The position numbers and the translations under genes were made by a program. The notes beneath the pieces were generated by a model. That model was given only the letters and a program-made list of their open reading frames with translations. It made no database searches and was not told the DNA's origin. Positions 6,621-12,242 of a stretch of DNA of 12,242 nt are shown piece by piece (position 1 is the first letter of the stretch; each line of letters starts with the position of its first letter). Source of the stretch: CAYMFD01 sp964389475 (GTDB taxonomy: Bacteria; Bacteroidota; Bacteroidia; Chitinophagales; Saprospiraceae); assembly GCA_964389475.1 (NCBI GenBank), contig CAYMFD010000109.1:1-12242 (forward strand). The letters are read 5' to 3'.

Positions 6621-6870
6621 GGACCCATGCAGCCCATCCTCGACACGGAGGTCGAGGTTTCTTCGCTCTCTTGACATTTAGTCAAGAGACCACTTCGTGG
6701 CCTGCTCCGTCATCCTTGTGGATGGAATGGCTAATAGGTGTCGCTGAGCGACATCCTGATTATTGTTTAACAGAACGAAGACCCAAATTTCACTATCAAA
6801 AGGCGGAGCATCAGTTTAAGCTCCCCTCGCTTTTAAGAGAGGGGTTTGGGGGAGAGTCCGCACACGAGTA
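6621..6870. repeat. 248-base tandem element, second copy
   Basis: Same orientation and directly adjoining the first copy. It differs by one base near the start (A to T at 6628), two bases at 6660-6661, and a tail three bases longer. The tail change lengthens the last hairpin to a 6-base stem, CCCCTC (6823-6828) with GAGGGG (6839-6844). The unit ends with gggagagtccgcacacga, a motif that recurs at 6915-6932. Near-identity indicates a recent duplication or conversion. Reading frames through both copies give the same peptide containing FKLPSLLREG, but the unit length is not a multiple of three and the frames look fortuitous. Confidence 0.9.
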
Positions 6871-7168
6871 GTGGAGACTTCGGTAGGGCCTAGTCTCTGA
6901 GCTCTTCGGTCGAAGGGAGAATCCGCACACGATATATGTCTTTAGTTTAATTCTTTGTCCATCGAGGTCCCAGGTTTTGCTTCACAAGTCTCGCCGTACC
7001 GCAGGTACTACGCGGACCTGAGGGCCGAGTATCTTTAATCTCTGTCCGTCTTTTTGGTAGTCCTACTAGGCCTTTCCGACACCAGCTATAGAATCAAAAG
7101 TGATCTTGCTATCTTTAGATCGACACTCCAACCCCCGCTCCCATAAATATAGAACCTTACTTTTGCAT
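6871..7168. other. Non-coding stretch with further hairpins and a third partial repeat end
   Basis: No gene is seen. GAGACT (6874-6879) pairs with AGTCTC (6892-6897). Bases 6915-6932 match the end motif of the tandem element with one mismatch (17 of 18), suggesting a third, mostly lost copy. AGGTCC (6965-6970) can pair with GGACCT (7014-7019), enclosing a perfect hairpin GTACC-GCA-GGTAC (6996-7008). From about 7025 to 7168 the sequence is plain upstream DNA of the lipoprotein gene, with no promoter I can support. Confidence 0.6.
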
Positions 7169-9142
7169 ATGCGTATACTTGTTTTCACCACCATAGTGCT
7201 TCTTCTTAGCGCCTGTTCTTTTACCCAAAAGATCAAGAGTGGCGAGCAGGCTTACGACCTCAAGCGATACGATCTCGCGGTATCGATGCTACAAGATGAG
7301 TACGAGGGTACGGGCGACCGTGCCAAGGCTAGGAAGGCTTATCTGCTAGGTCAGAGCTATGCTATCCTTAAAGAAGACAGGGAAGCCGCCAGGTGGTATG
7401 GTACAGCCGTGCGGGCAGGCTATGGCAATGACGCAGACCTAGCCCTCGCTAAGACCCTACGCAGGCTAGAGCGGTACGATGACGCCATCACATTACTGAC
7501 GCAGCTACAGTCTAGGCTCCCCGGCGAGCCAGCCGTACAGCGACAGCTCGCTATGGCGAGACAGGCTGCCGAGTGGGCGAGTCGACCGAGGCAGGATATC
7601 CAGGTGACCAAAGAATCCTACAATAGTGGTCGTGCGGACTACGGTGGCGTATTTATTAATGATGAATACTTGGTATTTACCTCTGATCGAGACGAGGCGA
7701 CCGGTACTGACGTATACGACTGGACGGGTAATAAATACAGCGACCTCTTCGTCGTACATAAAGACGGGAGCAGCCCCTTGCCTTACGACGGTCTGCTCAA
7801 TAGTAAGTATAACGATGGCACGCCGGCACTCACCCAGGATAAGGAAGAGATGTATTTTACTCGATGCTTCTCCGATGATCCTAGCGCCGAGGCGCAGTTC
7901 TGCCGACTGATGTACAGCTACAAGCAGGAGGGACTGTGGACCGAGCCCGAGACGATTCCGTTTTGGGAGGGTAGTGTCAGCTATGGTCAGCCCTGCCTCA
8001 TAGAGAATGATAGCGTCCTCGTCTTCGTCGCACAGCGTGAGGAAGGTCGTGGTGGTTATGACCTCTACTACTCGGTGCTAGATGATGGTCGGTGGGCGGA
8101 GCCTTACACCATGCCCGCATCGATCAATACAGAGGGCAACGAATATTTCCCTACGGCAGATGGAGATACCCTCTACTTCAGTAGCGACTACCTTATGGGT
8201 ATGGGAGGTCTGGACATCTTTAAGACCTACCTGCGGGCGGATGGTAGCTGGGCACCACCACAGAACCTCATGCCACCTATCAACAGTGGCGCCGATGACT
8301 TTCACTACCTCGTCGATCGATCTAGCCCCACGCCAGGCCGACTGATGGCCAGTGGCTACCTCAGCAGTAGCCGAGCAGGTGATACGGACGATGATATCTA
8401 CAAGTGGCGGCAGTACCAGCCAGTAGCGGATACCATGGAGGTCGTCACGGGTGATGATGATGACCCTAGCAGCGACCTAGATGTGTATCTGGCGGGTGTC
8501 GTTGTTACCGATGTATTTGCCGTAGCGGATGACCCTAATAGCGGCAAGCGTGGTACCGCACCAGTACCTCAGGCCTATATCAAGATAGGGGAAGAAGACG
8601 GATTTACCACCGATGACGCCGGACGCTTTTTGGTCAAGGTCAGCCTCGACCAATTGCTCGAACTAAGAGCTAGCAAGCGGGGCTTTCTAAATAATCTCCT
8701 ACAGGTGGATACTCGCAATTTGCCAGTGGAAGAAGGACAGTCGACCTATACGATCAATGTCACCATACCCCTCGATCAGATATTTTCTGGTGTAGAGATC
8801 GTACTTGACAATATCTACTATGACTTCGACAAGTGGGACATACGACCAGATGCGGAGCCAGCGCTTAAAACCCTCGTCAAGATACTAGAAGACAATCCTC
8901 AGATCGACATCGAGCTAGGCTCTCATACGGACTGCCGTGGCCTTGCGGACTATAACGGCGAGCTAAGCCAAAAGCGGGCGGCGGCTGCCGTGGCGTATAT
9001 CTCAGCACAGGGCATCGCTGCAGGTCGACTGGCTGCTAAGGGCTATGGGGAGGACAAGCCTGCCGTACCCTGTGTCTGTCTTTCCTGCTCCGATGATGAG
9101 CACCAAGCCAATCGTAGAACGACGTTTAAGATCGTGCAGTAG
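7169..9142 (+). CDS. PorE-like OmpA-family lipoprotein (TPR, PD40 propeller, CRD, OmpA_C)
   Basis: 657 residues from the ATG at 7169. A GTG 23 codons upstream is open, but only the ATG gives a proper lipoprotein signal (MRILVFTTIVLLLSAC, lipidated C16). Domains follow in order. TPR-like helices lie at about 20-135 (YDLKRYDLAVSMLQDEY). A PD40 beta-propeller follows at about 150-425, with repeats such as EYLVFTSDRDE, EMYFTR and DTLYFSSD. A carboxypeptidase-regulatory-like domain lies at about 440-530. An OmpA_C domain fills about 545-655, with GSHTDCRG at about 584-591 and ANRRTTFKI for peptidoglycan binding, plus a CVCLSC insertion. This is the layout described for PorE, which ties the type IX secretion apparatus to peptidoglycan. 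Many Bacteroidota carry several paralogues, so the exact role is open. Expected site: outer membrane, facing the periplasm. It precedes the lpx genes but has its own 77-base gap from them. Confidence 0.88.
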   Translation: MRILVFTTIVLLLSACSFTQKIKSGEQAYDLKRYDLAVSMLQDEYEGTGDRAKARKAYLLGQSYAILKEDREAARWYGTAVRAGYGNDADLALAKTLRRLERYDDAITLLTQLQSRLPGEPAVQRQLAMARQAAEWASRPRQDIQVTKESYNSGRADYGGVFINDEYLVFTSDRDEATGTDVYDWTGNKYSDLFVVHKDGSSPLPYDGLLNSKYNDGTPALTQDKEEMYFTRCFSDDPSAEAQFCRLMYSYKQEGLWTEPETIPFWEGSVSYGQPCLIENDSVLVFVAQREEGRGGYDLYYSVLDDGRWAEPYTMPASINTEGNEYFPTADGDTLYFSSDYLMGMGGLDIFKTYLRADGSWAPPQNLMPPINSGADDFHYLVDRSSPTPGRLMASGYLSSSRAGDTDDDIYKWRQYQPVADTMEVVTGDDDDPSSDLDVYLAGVVVTDVFAVADDPNSGKRGTAPVPQAYIKIGEEDGFTTDDAGRFLVKVSLDQLLELRASKRGFLNNLLQVDTRNLPVEEGQSTYTINVTIPLDQIFSGVEIVLDNIYYDFDKWDIRPDAEPALKTLVKILEDNPQIDIELGSHTDCRGLADYNGELSQKRAAAAVAYISAQGIAAGRLAAKGYGEDKPAVPCVCLSCSDDEHQANRRTTFKIVQ

Positions 9143-9168
9143 GTCTGAAAATAGCGGCTGTCAGTCGA

Positions 9169-9200
9169 TTTTGCGATACTGGAAGATCACCTTACCCTTG
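9169..9200 (+). promoter_or_regulatory. Candidate Bacteroidota promoter of the lpxD operon
   Basis: TTTTG at 9169-9173 is followed after 19 bases by TACCCTTG at 9193-9200, which matches the -33 TTTG and the -7 TAnnTTTG with one deviation (C for the first T of TTTG). The lpxD ATG lies 19 bases beyond the -7 box, leaving room for a short leader. Spacing and position both fit. Reading through from the lipoprotein gene is also possible across a gap of only 77 bases. Confidence 0.45.
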
Positions 9201-9219
9201 ACAATTCTATCTTAGCGTT

Positions 9220-10260
9220 ATGAACTACACCCTAGCCGATTTATGCGAGATGACGGGAGGTACTGTCGACGGTGATAGTACGGCTGTAATCACGCATCCT
9301 GCCAAGATCGAAGCAGCCGGGGAGGGAGCGATTACCTTTCTAGGAAATAGAAAGTACGAGGACTATATATACACCACTGGCGCTACGGTCGTCATCGTGC
9401 AAGAGGACTTCATACCCAAGCAAAAGATCAGCGCTTCGCTACTCAGGGTGCCAGATGTCTACACGACGCTAGGTGTCCTACTACAGCACTTCGACCGAGC
9501 AGAGCAGTTGCCAAGTGGTATTGCTCACTCAGCCGTCATCGATCCCTCGGCTACGATAGCAGCAGATGCGAGTATAGGCGAGTACGTGGTGGTCGGACCT
9601 GGTTGTAGGGTGGGAGCCGGTGCCCGTATATTTAGCCACTGCTACCTGGGTGCTGATGTGGCGGTAGGTGAGCATACGGTATTATCTCCTGGTGTGAAAG
9701 TGATGCGGTCTTGTAAGATAGGCGCATCCTGTATCATCCATGCCAATGTGGTAATCGGGAGCGATGGATTTGGATTCGCTCCGAATGCTAGCGGGACCTA
9801 CGATAAGGTCAGCCAGATAGGTAATGTCCTCATCGAAGACCATGTAGAGATCGGTGCTAATACCGTCATCGATAGAGCGACCATGGGCAGTACCATCGTC
9901 CGCGAAGGCACCAAGCTCGATAACCTCATACAGGTAGGTCACAATGCTGAGATAGGCAGTCATACCGTGATCGCCGCACAGACAGGCGTGAGTGGTAGTA
10001 CCAAAATAGGCAGTCGATGTATGATCGGTGGTCAGGTAGGCTTTGTGGGTCACTTGACGATAGCTGACCGCACACAGATACAGGCGCAGAGCGGTATCGC
10101 TAGTTCGATCAAGGAGTCTGGCCAAAAACTATACGGCTACCCTGCAATCGGCTACCGAGACTACCTCAAGTCCTACGCCAGATTTAGACAATTGCCAGAC
10201 ATGGCCAAGACTATTCAAGATCTTCAAAATCAGATCAACGAACTGAAGCAAAAGATATGA
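9220..10260 (+). CDS. lpxD: UDP-3-O-(3-hydroxyacyl)glucosamine N-acyltransferase LpxD
   Basis: Third step of lipid A synthesis: moves a 3-hydroxyacyl chain from acyl carrier protein to the 2-amino group of UDP-3-O-acylglucosamine, in the cytoplasm. At 346 residues it is of normal length. The N-terminal uridine-binding domain (about 1-100) has ITFLGNRKY. A left-handed beta-helix of hexapeptide repeats runs from about 105 to 315 (for example IGSRCMIGGQVGF). The catalytic His is H241 in VGHN, and H278 in VGHLTI matches the second conserved His of the E. coli enzyme. A helical C-terminus (DLQNQINELKQKI) closes the trimer-forming protein. GSDGFGFAP near 180 is the usual LpxD signature. The stop overlaps the next start (ATGA), so translation of lpxC/fabZ is probably coupled. 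Confidence 0.97.
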   Translation: MNYTLADLCEMTGGTVDGDSTAVITHPAKIEAAGEGAITFLGNRKYEDYIYTTGATVVIVQEDFIPKQKISASLLRVPDVYTTLGVLLQHFDRAEQLPSGIAHSAVIDPSATIAADASIGEYVVVGPGCRVGAGARIFSHCYLGADVAVGEHTVLSPGVKVMRSCKIGASCIIHANVVIGSDGFGFAPNASGTYDKVSQIGNVLIEDHVEIGANTVIDRATMGSTIVREGTKLDNLIQVGHNAEIGSHTVIAAQTGVSGSTKIGSRCMIGGQVGFVGHLTIADRTQIQAQSGIASSIKESGQKLYGYPAIGYRDYLKSYARFRQLPDMAKTIQDLQNQINELKQKI

Positions 10261-11654
10261 AGCGACAGCAAAGAAAGACGTTAGCAAAGCCCTTTACCTT
10301 ATCCGGGAAAGGCTTGCATACAGGTACCCAGACGACCATTGTCGTTAAGCCCACGGATAGTACAGGCATTCAATTCGTACGTACAGACCTAGAGGGTAGC
10401 CCCATTATACTTGCTGATGCGAACGCCGTAGTAAGCACGACTCGAGCTACGACCATAGGTAAGAAAGAAGTGACCGTACAGTGTGTCGAGCACCTACTGT
10501 CAGCCTTAGTAGGTCTCGGTGTTACGGACGCCTTGGTCGAGATAGATGGCGCGGAGGTGCCGATCCTTGATGGTAGTGCCAAGCCTTTCGCTGACGCAGT
10601 AGTAGACAGTGAGGTAGTAGACGTAGACGGCGATAGGGAGCCCTTGATCATAAGAGCCCCCATGGACTTCGTAGATGAGGCGTCAGGCGCCAGTTACAGC
10701 CTGTATCCAGCAGAGGACTTTGAGGCAACCGTCTTGATAGACTTTGATAGTAAGGCAGTGGGGCAGCAGTATGCAGCTTACAAGCGACAGCAAGGCGATT
10801 ATGTCTCGGAGATAGCGGGCAGCCGTACCTTTGTTTTTGCCCATGAGGTGTCGAGTCTACTAGAGGCTGGTCTTGTCAAGGGCGGCGACCTCAGCAATGC
10901 GATCGTCATATCTGATGACCGTATCACGGACGAAAAACTTACAAGTCTAGCAGCAGCAGCTGGTATCGAGGGTGTAGACCCTAGCAGCCGTGGCATTATC
11001 AATAGTGACCTCATGCAGTGGCCCAATGAGCCGGCACGTCACAAGCTGGTCGACCTCATAGGCGACCTAGCACTAGTAGGCACGACCATCCAAGGTAAGA
11101 TCGTAGCAACTAGGCCAGGCCATACAGGGAATGTAGCTCTAGCCAAGCACCTTAAGAAGATGCTACGCGAGCAGAAGAAACTCCGCGGCCTACCGACCTA
11201 CGACCCTACGGCAGAACCGCTGATGGACATAGAGGCTGTGCAGGCCATGTTGCCACACCGCTACCCATTCCTTATGGTAGATAAGATCATCGAGATCTCT
11301 GCCGAACGAGTGGTAGGCGTGAAAAATATCACATCTAACGAGCAGCTATTTCAGGGCCACTTTCCGGGTAATGCCATATTCCCTGGCGTACTGCAGATGG
11401 AGGCACTGGCACAGACAGGAGGCATACTCGCCCTGAGTTTACAGGACGAGCCTGGTACATGGGATACCTATTTTCTCAAGATGGAAAATGTCAAGTTTAA
11501 GCACAAGGTCCGCCCAGGTGACACACTGATCTTAAAGATGGAGCTTATGTCTCCTATCAGAAGAGGAATTGTCGCCATGATGGGGACAGCGTATGTGGGG
11601 GATAAGATCGTTAGTGAAGGAGAGTTGACTGCGCAGATCGTGCAGCGTACGTAG
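10257..11654 (+). CDS. lpxC/fabZ: Fused LpxC deacetylase / FabZ 3-hydroxyacyl-ACP dehydratase
   Basis: 465 residues. The LpxC half (about 1-300) is the zinc deacetylase that commits UDP-3-O-acyl-GlcNAc to lipid A. Ligands are H79 in VEHLLS and H262 and D266 in RHKLVDLIGD; catalytic H289 lies in GHTGN. A charged linker (KKMLREQKKLRG) leads to the FabZ half (about 320-465), with LPHRYPFLMVD, H368 in GHFPG and E382 in QMEALAQ, 14 residues apart as in E. coli FabZ. The fusion is a known trait of Bacteroidota and Chlorobi and is intact here. Joining the two activities puts the enzyme that commits sugar to lipid A and the enzyme that diverts 3-hydroxyacyl-ACP to fatty acids under one expression control. 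It overlaps lpxD by 4 bases. Confidence 0.98.
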   Translation: MKRQQRKTLAKPFTLSGKGLHTGTQTTIVVKPTDSTGIQFVRTDLEGSPIILADANAVVSTTRATTIGKKEVTVQCVEHLLSALVGLGVTDALVEIDGAEVPILDGSAKPFADAVVDSEVVDVDGDREPLIIRAPMDFVDEASGASYSLYPAEDFEATVLIDFDSKAVGQQYAAYKRQQGDYVSEIAGSRTFVFAHEVSSLLEAGLVKGGDLSNAIVISDDRITDEKLTSLAAAAGIEGVDPSSRGIINSDLMQWPNEPARHKLVDLIGDLALVGTTIQGKIVATRPGHTGNVALAKHLKKMLREQKKLRGLPTYDPTAEPLMDIEAVQAMLPHRYPFLMVDKIIEISAERVVGVKNITSNEQLFQGHFPGNAIFPGVLQMEALAQTGGILALSLQDEPGTWDTYFLKMENVKFKHKVRPGDTLILKMELMSPIRRGIVAMMGTAYVGDKIVSEGELTAQIVQRT

Positions 11655-11693
11655 TGAGCTTTGATTTTTAGTCATTTTACATTGTTTTTTTGA

Positions 11694-12242
11694 ATGAGCA
11701 TAAGCCCACTATCTTTCGTACATAGCGATGCCCAAATCGGTAATAATGTGACCATTGAGCCATTCGCTGTAGTACATGGTGATACGGTGATCGGTGATAA
11801 TGTGCATATACACAGCCACGCCATCATACACGACGGCAGTAGGATAGGCAGCGGTTGCCAGATTTTTCAAGGCGCAGCAGTCGGTTCCATACCGCAAGAT
11901 CTTAAGTTTGATGGCGAGGCCTCGACGCTTGAGATAGGTGCCAACACCGTCATACGAGAGTACTGCACACTCAATAGAGGTACAGCCGCTCATGGCACGA
12001 CATCGATAGGGTCTGATTGCCTGTTGATGGCCTATGTGCATGTAGCGCATGACTGCATCATCGGTAACCACTGCATACTCGTTAACAATGTCAATCTCGG
12101 CGGACACGTTGAGATAGGCGACTACGCCATCATCAGTGCTATGAGCCTGGTACATCAGTTTGTCAAGATAGGCCCACATACGATGATCAGTGGCGGATCG
12201 CTGGTACGCAAGGATGTACCCCCCTTTATCAAGGCTGCACGC
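11694..12242 (+). CDS. lpxA: UDP-N-acetylglucosamine acyltransferase LpxA, 3' end cut by window edge
   Basis: 183 residues are present, about 70 percent of the usual 260, with the frame open to the right edge. First step of lipid A synthesis: transfers a 3-hydroxyacyl chain from acyl carrier protein to the 3-OH of UDP-GlcNAc. Hexapeptide repeats start at once (VHSDAQIGNNVTIEPFAVV). The core motif HVAHDCIIGN gives catalytic H119, matching E. coli H125, followed by ILVNN, GGHVEIGDYAII and LVHQFVKIG. The missing part should hold the C-terminal helical domain. The gene begins 39 bases after lpxC/fabZ with no terminator between, so it is probably in the same operon; the gap is T-rich but shows no well-spaced promoter. 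Confidence 0.97.
   Translation, partial: MSISPLSFVHSDAQIGNNVTIEPFAVVHGDTVIGDNVHIHSHAIIHDGSRIGSGCQIFQGAAVGSIPQDLKFDGEASTLEIGANTVIREYCTLNRGTAAHGTTSIGSDCLLMAYVHVAHDCIIGNHCILVNNVNLGGHVEIGDYAIISAMSLVHQFVKIGPHTMISGGSLVRKDVPPFIKAAR

Noticed and set aside
6373..6870. CRISPR-like array
   Set aside because: Only two long, directly adjoining copies without spacers, and no cas genes.
6360..6871. Two plus-strand frames with the same peptide (containing FKLPSLLREG) in the tandem repeats
   Set aside because: The peptides follow from duplicated hairpin DNA, the unit length is not a multiple of three, and composition is unlike the neighbouring genes.
7158..7165. TACTTTTG, an exact TAnnTTTG match just before the lipoprotein ATG
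   Set aside because: Only three bases separate it from the ATG, so transcription would start at or past the start codon, and no -33 box is seen.
9682..10125. 147-codon minus-strand frame inside lpxD
   Set aside because: It is a shadow of the hexapeptide-repeat codons; the plus-strand product is unmistakable LpxD. The same applies to the 156-codon frame at 11709-12179 opposite lpxA.

Overview
The window looks like a chromosomal segment of a member of the Bacteroidota, probably a marine or freshwater lineage such as the Saprospiria (lineage is inference). Four things point there. LpxC and FabZ are fused in one polypeptide inside an lpxD-lpxC/fabZ-lpxA run. A lipoprotein has the TPR / PD40 propeller / carboxypeptidase-regulatory / OmpA-C layout known from PorE of type IX secretion. 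Two promoter candidates match the Bacteroidota -7 consensus TAnnTTTG. Clear Shine-Dalgarno sequences are lacking upstream of the starts.

Left part (1-3338) is accessory DNA. A tyrosine recombinase is read leftward from 1750 and runs off the left edge. It has all catalytic residues and a roughly 285-residue N-terminal extension with two similar W-centred modules. Just upstream of it lies the first of two direct repeats (1811-1901 and 3241-3331, offset exactly 1430). Between the repeats are a gene-poor stretch with an RNA-like fragment resembling part of a group II intron and two small AT-rich unknown genes on the minus strand. The layout (recombinase facing away from a repeat-bounded segment) recalls an integron or integrative cassette, but the recombinase is not a recognisable IntI.

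Middle part (3339-7168): recQ starts 7 bases after the second repeat and overlaps by 8 bases a GT-B glycosyltransferase gene, so the two probably form one transcription unit. A 0.8-kb non-coding stretch follows. It holds two tandem copies of a 248-base element made of successive hairpins, a third partial end, and more hairpins.

Right part (7169-12242) is core envelope biogenesis. The PorE-like lipoprotein comes first. After a 77-base gap with a good promoter candidate come lpxD, lpxC/fabZ (4-base overlap) and lpxA (39-base gap, cut by the right edge). LpxA, LpxC and LpxD carry out the first three acyl-transfer/deacetylation steps of lipid A synthesis. The FabZ half supplies fatty-acid dehydration and competes for the 3-hydroxyacyl-ACP that LpxA and LpxD use. 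Nothing here is a demonstrated new system. The repeat-bounded segment next to the recombinase and the hairpin-rich tandem element are the parts most worth following up.
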